From Clostridiaceae bacterium 14S0207 (GTDB lineage: Bacteria > Bacillota > Clostridia > Clostridiales > Clostridiaceae), in assembly GCA_003288255.1 (NCBI GenBank), contig CP026600.1:372001-436000 (forward strand): a DNA stretch of 64,000 bases, in the 5' to 3' direction. A program made the position numbers and the translations under genes. Positions 1 to 8,772 of the stretch are shown here, piece after piece. Below the pieces are notes generated by a model that was not told where the DNA came from, did no database searches, and saw only the letters and a program-made list of their open reading frames with translations. Numbering within the stretch: position 1 is the stretch's first letter; each line of letters begins with the position of its first letter.

Positions 1-268
1 AGAATGTAAACAGGATGAGGATACAGACCTAGAAGATGTAGTTTCTCCTATAGTAGGAACATTCTATTCTTCTCCTTCTCCGGATGAAAAAGTTTTTGTG
101 AATGTTGGTCAAAAAGTTAAAAAAGGCGAAACACTTTGTATTATTGAGGCTATGAAGCTTATGAATGAGATAAATGCTCAGTTTGATTGTGAAATAGTAG
201 AGGTATTAGTTCAAAATGAAGAAATGGTAGAGTTTAATCAAAGTTTATTTAAGGTTAAAAAGATGTAA
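1..268 (+). CDS. accB: Biotin carboxyl carrier protein of acetyl-CoA carboxylase, C-terminal part
   Basis: This is the 3' end of a gene that begins before the window; the reading frame starts at base 2 and stops at TAA 266-268. The visible 88 residues are the biotinyl domain: a V-x-SPIVGTFY entry strand, a KKGETLCIIEAMKLMNEI loop whose lysine in the AMKLM motif is the biotinylation site, and the closing strands. AccB carries the carboxyl group from biotin carboxylase to the carboxyltransferase in the first step of fatty-acid synthesis. The next genes (fabZ, accC, accDA) are on the same strand, as in clostridial fab operons. The start and the N-terminal linker lie outside the window. Confidence 0.93.
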   Translation, partial: ECKQDEDTDLEDVVSPIVGTFYSSPSPDEKVFVNVGQKVKKGETLCIIEAMKLMNEINAQFDCEIVEVLVQNEEMVEFNQSLFKVKKM

Positions 269-360
269 TTAGTCGTCTTTGGTAATGATGAAGTTAAAAA
301 TAATACTTAATTACTAAAATTATATTAAGTGTGTAAATTTAAATTAAGGAAGTGAAAACT

Positions 361-783
361 TTGGATATAAAAGAAATTCAAAAGATAATTCCTCATAGAT
401 ACCCATTTGTTTTAGTAGATAGAATAGAAGAGTTAGAACCGGGGGTTAGAGCCTTAGGGTATAAAAATGTTAGTATAAATGATTATTTTTTTCAGGGACA
501 TTTCCCAGAAGAACCTGTAATGCCAGGAGTATTAATCGTAGAAGCTTTAGCTCAAGTAGGAGCAGTAGCTCTTTTAAGTATGGAAGAATTTAAAGGTAAG
601 ATTGCATATTTTGGTGGAATAAACAAGGCTAGATTTAAAAGAAAAGTTGTACCAGGCGATAAATTGATGCTAGATGTAGAAATTATTAAAATGAGAGGAC
701 CTATGGGAATAGGTAAGGCTACAGCAACTGTGGATGGAGAAATTGCAACTATAGCTGAGCTTACTTTTGCCATAGGAAAATAA
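361..783 (+). CDS. fabZ: 3-hydroxyacyl-ACP dehydratase FabZ
   Basis: FabZ removes water from 3-hydroxyacyl-ACP in the elongation cycle of type II fatty-acid synthesis. The product shows the hot-dog-fold signatures: the IPHRYPF strand near the N-terminus, the catalytic His of [12 protein letters not shown] and the catalytic Glu of LIVEALAQ. At 140 residues it is full length. The frame could open at GTG 352, but AGGA at 347-350 would then lie only 1 base from the start; TTG 361 has the AAGGAAG site (346-352) 8 bases upstream and gives the usual short leader before IPHRYPF, so TTG 361 is preferred. It lies 92 bases after accB and 5 bases before accC, so it is in the same operon. Confidence 0.93.
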   Translation: MDIKEIQKIIPHRYPFVLVDRIEELEPGVRALGYKNVSINDYFFQGHFPEEPVMPGVLIVEALAQVGAVALLSMEEFKGKIAYFGGINKARFKRKVVPGDKLMLDVEIIKMRGPMGIGKATATVDGEIATIAELTFAIGK

Positions 784-788
784 AAAAT

Positions 789-2132
789 ATGTTTAATAAA
801 ATTTTAATTGCCAATAGAGGAGAAATAGCTGTTAGAATTATAAGAGCTTGTAGGGAAATGGGAATTAAAACTGTAGCTGTATATTCCACAATTGATGAAG
901 ATGCTATTCATACACAATTAGCTGATGAAGCAGTATGTATAGGACCAGCTAAAAGTGCTGATAGTTATTTAAATGTTAAAAATATACTAAGTGCAGCTGT
1001 ATTAACTAGTGCAGAAGCAATACATCCTGGTTTTGGATTTTTATCTGAAAATAGTAAATTTTCAAAAATGTGTAGTGAATGTAATATAAAGTTTATAGGA
1101 CCTAATCCTGAGACTATAGAACTTATGGGAAATAAGTCTAAAGCAAAGGAAACCATGGAAAAAAATCAAGTACCTGTTATAAGAGGATCTAAAGGTGCGG
1201 TACAAGATGAAGAGGAAGGGTTAAAAATTGCTGAGAAAATAGGATTTCCTATAATGATTAAGGCTTCTGCTGGTGGTGGAGGAAGAGGAATTAGAATAGT
1301 TAATTCTAAAGAAGAGTTTAATAAAGCTTTTTCAACAGCTAAAAGAGAAGCAAAGGGGGCTTTTGGAGATGATTCTATGTATATTGAAAAGTTCATTCAA
1401 AATCCTCGCCATGTAGAAATTCAAGTTTTAGCTGATTCTTATGGTAATGCTATTTATTTAGGAGAAAGAGATTGTTCTATACAGAGAAGAAATCAAAAAG
1501 TTTTAGAGGAAGCACCTTGTCCTGTTCTTTCTGAAGAAATGAGGGCAAAAATGGGAGAGGCAGCTATTAAAGCATGTAAAGCAGCTTCTTATGAAAATGC
1601 AGGAACTATAGAATTTTTATTAGATAGTAATAATGAGTTTTATTTTATGGAAATGAATACAAGAATACAAGTTGAACATCCCATAACGGAAATGGTTACA
1701 GGGGTGGATTTAGTAAAAGAACAAATAAAAATTGCTAGTGGACAAAAATTAAATCTTTCACAGAAAGATGTTAAGTTAGAAGGTCATGCAATAGAATGTC
1801 GTATAAATGCAGAAGATCCTAATAATAATTTTATGCCTTCTCCTGGAACTGTTAACATAATTCATCTACCTGGTGGTAATGGAGTAAGATTAGATAGTGC
1901 AATATACAATGGATATACAATACCTTCTTCATATGATTCTATGGTGGGAAAACTAATTGTTTATGGAAAAAATAGAGAAGAAGCTATAAATAAAATGAAA
2001 AGGGCACTAAGTGAATTTATTGTAGAGGGTATTAAAACTAATATAGATTTTCAATATAGAATATTGAATAATCAAAACTTTAATGAAGCCAAAATTGATA
2101 CAAGTTTTATAAAAAAGGAATTTGGTATTTAA
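789..2132 (+). CDS. accC: Biotin carboxylase subunit of acetyl-CoA carboxylase
   Basis: AccC uses ATP and bicarbonate to carboxylate the biotin on AccB. The 447-residue product has the three expected parts: an N-terminal pre-ATP-grasp domain opening with NKILIANRGEIA, the ATP-grasp domain with the glycine loop AGGGGRG (about residues 161-167) and the EMNTRIQVEHPITE metal/bicarbonate segment (about 288-301), and a C-terminal biotin-carboxylase domain. The length is normal for the stand-alone bacterial subunit. The start ATG has AGGA at 774-777 inside the end of fabZ. It is co-transcribed with fabZ (5-base gap) and accDA (24-base gap to the chosen start). Confidence 0.96.
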   Translation: MFNKILIANRGEIAVRIIRACREMGIKTVAVYSTIDEDAIHTQLADEAVCIGPAKSADSYLNVKNILSAAVLTSAEAIHPGFGFLSENSKFSKMCSECNIKFIGPNPETIELMGNKSKAKETMEKNQVPVIRGSKGAVQDEEEGLKIAEKIGFPIMIKASAGGGGRGIRIVNSKEEFNKAFSTAKREAKGAFGDDSMYIEKFIQNPRHVEIQVLADSYGNAIYLGERDCSIQRRNQKVLEEAPCPVLSEEMRAKMGEAAIKACKAASYENAGTIEFLLDSNNEFYFMEMNTRIQVEHPITEMVTGVDLVKEQIKIASGQKLNLSQKDVKLEGHAIECRINAEDPNNNFMPSPGTVNIIHLPGGNGVRLDSAIYNGYTIPSSYDSMVGKLIVYGKNREEAINKMKRALSEFIVEGIKTNIDFQYRILNNQNFNEAKIDTSFIKKEFGI

Positions 2133-2156
2133 AATAAAATTTATGTGGTGATGAAA

Positions 2157-3944
2157 ATGGGCATTAAAAATATCTTTAGGAAAAATAAATATGCTATCGT
2201 AAATCTTCAAAATACTATAAACACTTCCGTAGATAATATACATGAAGATATAGTAAAACCTAACATACCTAATGGTATGTGGATAAAGTGTAATTGTTGT
2301 AAAAAAATTGTTTATAAAAAAGATATAGAAAATAGTTTAATGACATGTAGTGAATGTGGAACATGTTTTAGACTAGCAGCCAAGGAAAGAATAAAATATA
2401 CTATAGATTCAGGAACATTTAAGGAAATGGATAAGGATATGAAAAGCGAAAATCCTTTAAATTTTCCGGGATATAATAAAAAGATTGAAGTATTAATGGA
2501 GAATAAAAACCTAAATGAAGCAGTTATAACTGGAGTAGGAAAAATAAATGGTATAAATGTAGCTATAGGTGTTATGGATTCACAATTTATGATGGGAAGT
2601 ATGGGCTCAGTTGTTGGAGAAAAAATAACTAGATTATTTGAGTTAGCAAAGAAAAAAAGATTACCAGTAATTCTTTTTACAGCATCTGGTGGAGCAAGAA
2701 TGCAAGAAGGAATGTTTTCCTTAATGCAAATGGCCAAGGTTAGTGCGGCTATAAAAAAACATAGTGAAAAAGGTCTTTTATATATAACAGTTCTAACAGA
2801 TCCAACTACAGGTGGGGTTACAGCAAGCTTTGCTATGCAAGGAGATATTATTCTATCAGAACCTAAAGCACTAATTGGATTTGCAGGAAAAAGGGTTATA
2901 GAACAAACTATAAAACAAAAGTTACCAGAAGAATTTCAAAGCGCAGAATTTTTATTAGATAAAGGGTTTGTGGATAAAATCGTTAAAAGAAAAGATATGA
3001 AAGAGACTCTAGCTAAAATTTTAAGTGTACATTGTAATATAATCAATGATGTAAGAGAAGAAAAAAATGGTGAAGATAAAGAAGTATCGCATCTAGAAAA
3101 CAAAAACATTATTAAAACGAAAAAATTTAAATTAAAAGATAATGATGAATTAGGTACATGGGAAAAAGTGAAAATTGCAAGGCTATTGGAAAGACCTACA
3201 GCGCTTGATTATATAAATAAAATATTTGATTATTTTGAAGAATTTCATGGAGATAGATTATATGGAGATGATTCATCCATTATAAGTGGAATAGGAAGCT
3301 TTAAAAGCAAGCCAGTAACTGTTATAGGTATACAAAAAGGAAGAGATCTTCAAGAAAATATTAAAAGAAATTTTGGAATGCCTCATCCAGAAGGATATAG
3401 AAAAGCCTTACGATTAATGAAGCAAGCAGAAAAATTTAAACGTCCAGTAATTTGTTTTATTGATACACCAGGGGCATTTTGCGGAATAGAAGCTGAAGAA
3501 AGAGGACAAGGTGAAGCTATTGCTAAGAATCTTATGGAAATGTCAGATTTAAAGAGTCCTATTATTTCTATAATAATAGGAGAAGGGGGAAGTGGAGGAG
3601 CACTTGCACTAGCTGTAGCAGATGAAGTGTGGATGTTAGAAAACTCCATATACTCTATTTTATCTCCAGAAGGATTTGCTAGTATATTATTTAAAGATGC
3701 CAAAAAGTGTATAGAAGTATCTGATGTTATGAAAATAACATCTAAAGATTTAATGAACTTTGGAATTATAGATAGAGTAATAAAGGAACCTTATGGAGGG
3801 GCACATAAAGATATAGACTTTATGTGTAAGAACTTAGAAAAAAATTTAGAAGAAACTTTAATTCGACTATGTAGTGAACCTATAGAAGGAACATTGAAGA
3901 AGAGATACTATAAGTTTAGAAAAATAGGAAAGTTTATTGAATAA
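2157..3944 (+). CDS. accDA: Fused acetyl-CoA carboxylase carboxyltransferase, beta (AccD) plus alpha (AccA)
   Basis: One uninterrupted frame holds both carboxyltransferase subunits, which move CO2 from carboxybiotin to acetyl-CoA. The AccD half (about residues 35-300) starts with a four-cysteine zinc ribbon (C-x2-C, then C-x2-C) and contains SGGARMQEG and [17 protein letters not shown] charged linker at about 300-330 leads into the AccA half, with [39 protein letters not shown] and [10 protein letters not shown]. In most bacteria these are two genes of about 285 and 270-320 codons. The frame opens at GTG 2145, but the GGTGAT site at 2147-2152 best serves ATG 2157. A terminator follows at 3955, so this is the last gene of the fab operon. 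Confidence 0.93.
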   Translation: MGIKNIFRKNKYAIVNLQNTINTSVDNIHEDIVKPNIPNGMWIKCNCCKKIVYKKDIENSLMTCSECGTCFRLAAKERIKYTIDSGTFKEMDKDMKSENPLNFPGYNKKIEVLMENKNLNEAVITGVGKINGINVAIGVMDSQFMMGSMGSVVGEKITRLFELAKKKRLPVILFTASGGARMQEGMFSLMQMAKVSAAIKKHSEKGLLYITVLTDPTTGGVTASFAMQGDIILSEPKALIGFAGKRVIEQTIKQKLPEEFQSAEFLLDKGFVDKIVKRKDMKETLAKILSVHCNIINDVREEKNGEDKEVSHLENKNIIKTKKFKLKDNDELGTWEKVKIARLLERPTALDYINKIFDYFEEFHGDRLYGDDSSIISGIGSFKSKPVTVIGIQKGRDLQENIKRNFGMPHPEGYRKALRLMKQAEKFKRPVICFIDTPGAFCGIEAEERGQGEAIAKNLMEMSDLKSPIISIIIGEGGSGGALALAVADEVWMLENSIYSILSPEGFASILFKDAKKCIEVSDVMKITSKDLMNFGIIDRVIKEPYGGAHKDIDFMCKNLEKNLEETLIRLCSEPIEGTLKKRYYKFRKIGKFIE

Positions 3945-3954
3945 AAATAACCAG

Positions 3955-3990
3955 AGCCATTCTTATAACTAAAATAAGTATGGCTTTTAT
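3955..3990 (+). terminator. Rho-independent terminator of the fab/acc operon
   Basis: A 12-base stem with one T-T mismatch (AGCCATTCTTAT against ATAAGTATGGCT, 7-base loop) is followed by TTTTATTTATT, 11 bases after the accDA stop. Confidence 0.8.
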
Positions 3991-4014
3991 TTATTACTTT
4001 TAACAGTAATTTCG

Positions 4015-4043
4015 TTGTAATTTAGAAAGCTTACATATATAAT
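4015..4043 (+). promoter_or_regulatory. Sigma-A-type promoter for the small exporter gene
   Basis: TTGTAA (4015-4020) and TATAAT (4038-4043) are separated by exactly 17 bases, between the acc terminator and the gene at 4139. The leader would be about 90 bases. Confidence 0.6.
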
Positions 4044-4138
4044 AGTTGGTAAGGTTATTTAAGGATAAAAAATTATTAATATAGAAAAAATTATAATTTA
4101 TTTTTGTAATATATGACTATGACAAAAGGAGTTTACAT

Positions 4139-4597
4139 ATGAATAAGTTATTTCAGATATTCTTGTGGGCGGCAGTTCCGCTTTTAGAACAAAGATGGGC
4201 AATTCCAAATGGGGTAATAATACAGAAGTTAAATCCTTGGTTAGTTTTTATAGTAGCCTATTTTGGAAGCTTACTGCCGGTACCTATTATTTTATTATTA
4301 TTTGATAAGTTATTTGACATTTTAGGAAGATATAAAATATTTGCTTGGGTTTATAAATATGTCGAAAAGAAAATTGAAAAAAATAGGGATAAGTTTGAAA
4401 AATATAAAGAACCAGCATTAATAACTTTTATAGCTATACCCTTACCAACAACAGGTGTATGGACAGGAACTGTTGTTGCAGCATTTCTAAAGTTTGATTT
4501 TAAGAAAACTATGTTCTGTGCAGCAGTAGGAGCATTTTTATCTGCTGCTATAATAACAATTTTATCTATAGTATTTCCAGCGATGTTGGGCTTTTAG
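4139..4597 (+). CDS. Small multidrug-export-type membrane protein (COG2426 family)
   Basis: The 152-residue product is a membrane protein with about four hydrophobic segments. It shows the features of the putative small multidrug export family: an early PLLEQRWAIPNGV motif and a later AIPLPTTGVWTG motif before a hydrophobic hairpin. A charged helix rich in Lys and Glu (about residues 76-98) lies between the halves. Substrate and direction of transport are not known for the family, and the name rests on loose homology. The ATG has AAAGGAG about 7 bases upstream. It is monocistronic: promoter at 4015, terminator at 4604. Confidence 0.75.
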   Translation: MNKLFQIFLWAAVPLLEQRWAIPNGVIIQKLNPWLVFIVAYFGSLLPVPIILLLFDKLFDILGRYKIFAWVYKYVEKKIEKNRDKFEKYKEPALITFIAIPLPTTGVWTGTVVAAFLKFDFKKTMFCAAVGAFLSAAIITILSIVFPAMLGF

Positions 4598-4603
4598 ATA
4601 GTT

Positions 4604-4634
4604 AAAGTATTCCTTTTTAAGGAATACTTTTTTT
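4604..4634 (+). terminator. Terminator of the exporter gene and landing site of the group II intron
   Basis: A perfect 10-base stem (AAAGTATTCC / GGAATACTTT) with a 7-base loop is followed by a T-run. The group II intron begins 2 bases after it, with GTGCG at 4637. Confidence 0.85.
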
Positions 4635-5055
4635 ATGTGCGCCCAGCATGGGCGCAATCTATAGGGTGAAAGTCCCGAGCGCCGAAGGTGATATAGGCGT
4701 TAGCCAATGACAAGGGTGTCCATTGCGAGATGGAATCTGAAGGAAGTCGGAGGGCAAAATTCCGGTCTGAGGAATACGAATCACATAAGAGGCTGATTAT
4801 AGCTGGATGAGTTTGCATAACAAAACAAAGTCCGTATCACCCGAAAGCTACTACAGTATATGTGGCAGATATATGGAATGAAAGATTGCGTTCTTACCTG
4901 GGGAGGTCTGATAGATATATCATTAAAGGATGAATTTCCTACATGATAACTTACATAGTGATATGTAACTGAACTATCAGAAGTCAGCAGAGGTCATAGT
5001 ACCACACTATGTGCACGTAGTGCGGGAAGGACTGAACATTAGGAGGTTTTCAGCT

Positions 5056-6477
5056 TTGAATAATTCAAATAAATTACAAGGAAAGCAGACAACTCAATAC
5101 AGAGGTCGCCTCGTGGAAGGAGAAGTGGAACTTCAAGATAAGCGAGGGGCGCAGAGTAATAATTTGGCGTTAGCAAAGAGAGAAAGAGAAAACAATGTAA
5201 TAGATGATACTGATAACTTACTTGAAATGATTTTAGCTAGAGAAAATATGCTAAAAGCCATGAAAAGAGTAGTTGCTAATAAAGGAAGCCATGGTATTGA
5301 TGGTATGAAAACCGATGAATTTCGAGAATTTATCATTAAGAATTGGATAACAATTAAGCAAAAGTTATTAGAGGGAAGGTATAAACCTTCACCCGTTAGG
5401 AGAGTGGAAATACCAAAACCTGACGGTGGAACTAGATTACTTGGAATTCCTACTGTACTTGATAGATTAATACAACAGGCAATAGCACAAGAACTTAATA
5501 AAATTTATGACCCTACCTTTTCAGATAATAGCTATGGATTTAGACCAAATAAAAGTGCTAAACAGGCTATATTAAAATCAAAGGAATATATTAACGAAGG
5601 TTATAAGTGGGTTGTTGATATAGACTTAGAAAAGTTCTTTGATAAAGTTAATCATGATATATTAATGGAAAGACTATCAAGAAAAATTAAAGATAAAAGA
5701 GTATTAAGGCTAATTAGAGAGTATCTTAAATCTGGAATAATGATAAATGGATTGAAGGTAAAATCTGATAAGGGTACACCGCAAGGTGGTCCACTAAGCC
5801 CACTCCTTGCTAATATCATGCTTGATGAAGTAGATAAAGAACTTGAGAAAAGAGGTCATAGATTTTGTCGATTTGCAGATGATTGTAATATATATGTAAA
5901 AAGCAAAAAGGCAGGAATAAGAGTTATGGCAAGTACAAGAAGAGTACTTGAAGATGTATTAAAACTTAGAGTTAATGAAAATAAAAGTGCGGTAGATTTT
6001 GTGACGAGAAGAAAATTTCTTGGTTTTTCATTCTATTTTGTAAAAGGCGGAGCCAATATAAGGATACATGAAAAGTCATATAAAAGATTCATAAACAAAA
6101 TAAGAAAATTAACAAATCGTAATAAAGGTATAAGTATAGAATATAGAATTTACATGATTAACCAATTAACGATTGGATGGATTAATTATTTTGGAGTAGC
6201 GAAAGCTAACGCTAAAATACAAAAAATAGATAGTTGGATAAGAAGAAGGTTAAGAAGTTGTATTTGGAAACAATGGAAAAAGGTTAAAACTAGAGGACGA
6301 AACCTCATAAAACTAGGTCTTCCGACCCATAAAGCATGGGAGTACGCAAATACAAGAAAAGGCTATTGGAGAATATCCAAAAGCCCAGTTCTTGACACAA
6401 TCTTAAACAACAAATATATTGAAAACCTTGGTTACAGAAGTATATCTAAAGGATATCAGCTAATACATAATTCTTAA
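5056..6477 (+). CDS. ltrA: Group II intron reverse transcriptase/maturase (class C type)
   Basis: The intron-encoded protein both helps the intron fold and splice and copies it into DNA at a new site. Reverse-transcriptase blocks are complete: IPKPDGGTRLLGIPTVLDR, GFRPNKSA, the DIDLEKFFDKVNHD metal-binding aspartates, GTPQGGPLSPLLANI and the catalytic FADDC. The maturase/thumb region (GWINYFGVAKA, then a basic LRSCIWKQWKK segment) and the class C ending KGYWRISKSPVL follow. No HNH endonuclease domain is present, normal for class C. The open frame extends up to GTG 5011, but AGGAGG at 5041-5046 lies 9 bases before TTG 5056, so a 473-residue protein from TTG is preferred. Confidence 0.92.
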   Translation: MNNSNKLQGKQTTQYRGRLVEGEVELQDKRGAQSNNLALAKRERENNVIDDTDNLLEMILARENMLKAMKRVVANKGSHGIDGMKTDEFREFIIKNWITIKQKLLEGRYKPSPVRRVEIPKPDGGTRLLGIPTVLDRLIQQAIAQELNKIYDPTFSDNSYGFRPNKSAKQAILKSKEYINEGYKWVVDIDLEKFFDKVNHDILMERLSRKIKDKRVLRLIREYLKSGIMINGLKVKSDKGTPQGGPLSPLLANIMLDEVDKELEKRGHRFCRFADDCNIYVKSKKAGIRVMASTRRVLEDVLKLRVNENKSAVDFVTRRKFLGFSFYFVKGGANIRIHEKSYKRFINKIRKLTNRNKGISIEYRIYMINQLTIGWINYFGVAKANAKIQKIDSWIRRRLRSCIWKQWKKVKTRGRNLIKLGLPTHKAWEYANTRKGYWRISKSPVLDTILNNKYIENLGYRSISKGYQLIHNS

Positions 6478-6479
6478 TG

Positions 6480-6556
6480 AACCGCCGTATACCGAACGGT
6501 ACGTACGGTGGTGTGAGAGGACGCTAAATAAAATAATTATTTAGCTCCTACTCGAT
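6480..6556 (+). ncRNA. Group II intron domains V and VI
   Basis: Domain V is the hairpin at about 6480-6513: CCGCCGTA pairs with TACGGTGG, with an upper stem ACC-GAAC-GGT. The catalytic triad is CGC (6483-6485). Domain VI is the stem GCTAAATAA / TTATTTAGC (6523-6545), followed by the 3' splice end CTACTCGAT at 6556. The branch-point A is not assigned. Confidence 0.85.
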
Positions 6557-6631
6557 ACTTTTCTAAAAGAATAAAGAATAAAATAATAGAAAAAGAAAGT
6601 AATACAATATTCTTAATATTGAGAAAAATTA

Positions 6632-6640
6632 TGATATAAT
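6632..6640 (+). promoter_or_regulatory. Extended -10 promoter before the MoxR operon
   Basis: TGATATAAT gives a perfect -10 (TATAAT, 6635-6640) with the TGN extension; no good -35 is seen at the right distance. It lies 49 bases upstream of the moxR-like start, downstream of the intron. Confidence 0.5.
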
Positions 6641-6689
6641 AAGTTTAATTAATTTAGTTAATAGATTTGATTATAGGGGGAAACTTAAA

Positions 6690-7640
6690 ATGGAAGTTAT
6701 GAAATTTAAGGAGTTTAGAGATAAAATTAATGAAAATGTTAGCAAAGTAATTGTTGGAAAGACAAGTAAAATAGATAAAATTATTGTTGCATTTATTTGT
6801 TCAGGACATGTACTTTTAGAGGATGTTCCAGGTCTCGGAAAAACAAAACTTGCAAGAAGTTTAGCAAAATCTTTAAACTGTGAGTTTAAAAGAATTCAAT
6901 TTACACCAGATTTATTACCATCGGATTTAACAGGAATATATTTCTACAATCAGAAAAATGGCGAATTTGAGTTTAGAAAAGGACCGTTACTTTCTCATTT
7001 TGTTTTAGCAGATGAAATAAACAGGGCAACTCCAAGAACTCAATCTGCACTTTTAGAGTGTATGGAAGAAAATCAGATTACTGTAGAAGGTAATACGATT
7101 CAATTAAATAAGCCTTTCTTCGTAATAGGTACTCAAAATCCAATAGAGCAATTTGGAACATTTCCATTACCTGAAGCACAATTAGATAGATTTTTTATAA
7201 CTTTGTCTATGGGATATCCTAATAAGACAGAAGAATTAGATATGATGGAAAGATTTCTAGAAGAGGATCCATTAGATAATTTAGAAAGTGTAGTTAATTT
7301 AGAAGAAATTAAGTATGTACAAGAAAATTATAATAAGATTCATATAAGTTCGCATATAAGAGAATATATTTTAGACATTGTAAAGGAAACTAGAACTAAT
7401 AATGAGGTAGTTACTGGTTGTAGTCCAAGGGCTACCTTAGCCTTGATGAAAGCAGTACAAGCATATGCAGCTATAAATGGTAGAGATTATGTAATTCCAG
7501 AGGATATAAAAGAAATGGCAGTTTCTGTCTTAAGTCATAGATTGGTGTTACATACTGATATGGATTTAAACAGGCGTTTGTCTAGTAAAATAATAGAAGA
7601 TATTTTAAATACATTACCAACTCCCTTAGAAGAAATTTAG
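6690..7640 (+). CDS. MoxR-family AAA+ ATPase
   Basis: MoxR ATPases act as chaperone-like remodelling enzymes on partners encoded next to them. The 316-residue product has Walker A PGLGKT (about 47-52), Walker B and AAA-3 signature VLADEINRA, the sensor 1 segment GTQNP, the arginine-finger region PLPEAQLDRF and sensor 2 GCSPRA, with a C-terminal helical lid. An AGGGGG site (6675-6680) lies 9 bases before ATG. The order MoxR, DUF58 protein, multi-spanning membrane protein is a common conserved operon in Firmicutes; the intergenic gap to the DUF58 gene is 10 bases. The specific client is not known. Confidence 0.93.
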   Translation: MEVMKFKEFRDKINENVSKVIVGKTSKIDKIIVAFICSGHVLLEDVPGLGKTKLARSLAKSLNCEFKRIQFTPDLLPSDLTGIYFYNQKNGEFEFRKGPLLSHFVLADEINRATPRTQSALLECMEENQITVEGNTIQLNKPFFVIGTQNPIEQFGTFPLPEAQLDRFFITLSMGYPNKTEELDMMERFLEEDPLDNLESVVNLEEIKYVQENYNKIHISSHIREYILDIVKETRTNNEVVTGCSPRATLALMKAVQAYAAINGRDYVIPEDIKEMAVSVLSHRLVLHTDMDLNRRLSSKIIEDILNTLPTPLEEI

Positions 7641-7650
7641 GTGATAAAAA

Positions 7651-8772
7651 ATGCGTATAATATTTATTTTAATTTTAATATATTGTTTGCTCAAATTTGA
7701 TAAAAAGGTGAATGCTAAAAGCTTTAATGAATTTAATATTAAAAGAGAGTTAGATAAAATAAGAGTTTTTGAAAATGAAAGGTTTAATATAAAGACTACT
7801 ATTGAAAATAATAAACGACTTCCACTTTCGTTTATATATGTTAGAGAAAAATTACCTACTGAGTTTGTAAAGATGAAACAGGAATTACAAAAAGACGATA
7901 ATGGATTCAAGGTAAATATAAGTAGATATACTATGAGATCCTATGAACGTAAAATAAGGAATACTACTTTTAAAAGCAGTAAAAGAGGGATTTATACAAT
8001 AAGTCATATAAAAGTTACAATAGGTGATATCTTTGGCTTTTCAAATTGTAAAAAAGAATTTATAGATTACTTGGAACTTATAGTTTATCCAGAAGTAAAA
8101 AAGCTAAGTCAATTTAAATTTTCCTCTAACACTTTATATGGAGATAATATAGTTAAAAGATGGATTTACAAAGATCCTATATATATTAAAGGAATAAGGG
8201 AATATAACACTAATGATAGAATGAAAGATATTCATTGGGCATCTAGTGCTAAGATGAATAGGTTAATGGTTAGAGAATATGATCATACTTCAGAAAAACA
8301 ATTAATTATGCTTTTAAATGTGGAATCTGGAAGAAAGGTATGGAGGAGTGGCGATGAAATAGAATTAGAAAATGCAATTAGCTTAGTTGCATCTTTAGCA
8401 TCAGAATGTTCAAATTTAAATATTAATACATGTTTTTGGACAAATGCACAAATAATTGGTAAAAATAAAAAAGGTGTAAGTGAAGTTATATGCTCAGAAT
8501 ATTCTTTAGGAAATGTGTTAGAAATGTGTGCTAGGATATATCCATCTAAAAAAATGAACTTTAGTGAATTATTATCTAAGAAAAAAAATGAATTTAAAAG
8601 AAACTATTCATATATAATTTTAGGATTTTATTTAGATAAAGAGAGTATAAATATGGTAGAAGAATTAGTTTCAAGGGGAATATCCATAGCTATGATGGAT
8701 GTTTCATCAGACTTAAGGTTACCTAATATTAAAGGTGTTAAAAAATTTGATTTTAAGGGGGCCATAAGATGA
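7651..8772 (+). CDS. DUF58 domain protein, partner of the MoxR ATPase
   Basis: The 373-residue product starts with one hydrophobic segment (about residues 1-14), followed by a beta-rich region and the DUF58 domain. The DUF58 hallmark is the segment around REYNTNDRMKDIHWASSAKM (about 184-203), ending in NRLMVREYD; the rest resembles a von Willebrand A-like fold, as known for the family. DUF58 proteins always pair with MoxR ATPases, and this one is 10 bases downstream with a TTAGGTGAT ribosome site. The biological role is unknown; envelope or stress functions are reported for some relatives. Its stop overlaps the next start by 4 bases. Confidence 0.88.
   Translation: MRIIFILILIYCLLKFDKKVNAKSFNEFNIKRELDKIRVFENERFNIKTTIENNKRLPLSFIYVREKLPTEFVKMKQELQKDDNGFKVNISRYTMRSYERKIRNTTFKSSKRGIYTISHIKVTIGDIFGFSNCKKEFIDYLELIVYPEVKKLSQFKFSSNTLYGDNIVKRWIYKDPIYIKGIREYNTNDRMKDIHWASSAKMNRLMVREYDHTSEKQLIMLLNVESGRKVWRSGDEIELENAISLVASLASECSNLNINTCFWTNAQIIGKNKKGVSEVICSEYSLGNVLEMCARIYPSKKMNFSELLSKKKNEFKRNYSYIILGFYLDKESINMVEELVSRGISIAMMDVSSDLRLPNIKGVKKFDFKGAIR

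Larger units (their letters stand above)
4637..6556 (+). mobile_element. Group II intron, bacterial class C, with its reverse transcriptase
   Basis: The element is 1,920 bases. Its 5' end is GTGCG at 4637, matching the GUGYG consensus, and its 3' end is placed at CTACTCGAT (6548-6556) after domain VI. The 5' third (4637-5055) has no protein gene and carries the structured domain I-IV RNA. The encoded protein lies in the domain IV position, and a clear domain V follows its stop. The domain V triad reads CGC (6483-6485) before CGTAT, which is known for class C, where other classes have AGC. Class C introns are known to insert directly behind terminator hairpins, exactly as seen here. RNA and protein look intact, so it may still be active. 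Confidence 0.92.

Noticed and set aside
2312-2737. 141-codon minus-strand frame inside accDA
   Set aside because: Antisense to the conserved carboxyltransferase domain, with no family features and no ribosome site.
4633-4818. 61-codon minus-strand frame at the start of the group II intron
   Set aside because: The sequence is explained by structured intron RNA of domain I.
6619-6640. TTGAGA plus TATAAT as a full promoter before the MoxR operon
   Set aside because: The spacing is only 10 bases; the -10 is kept as an extended -10 element without this -35.
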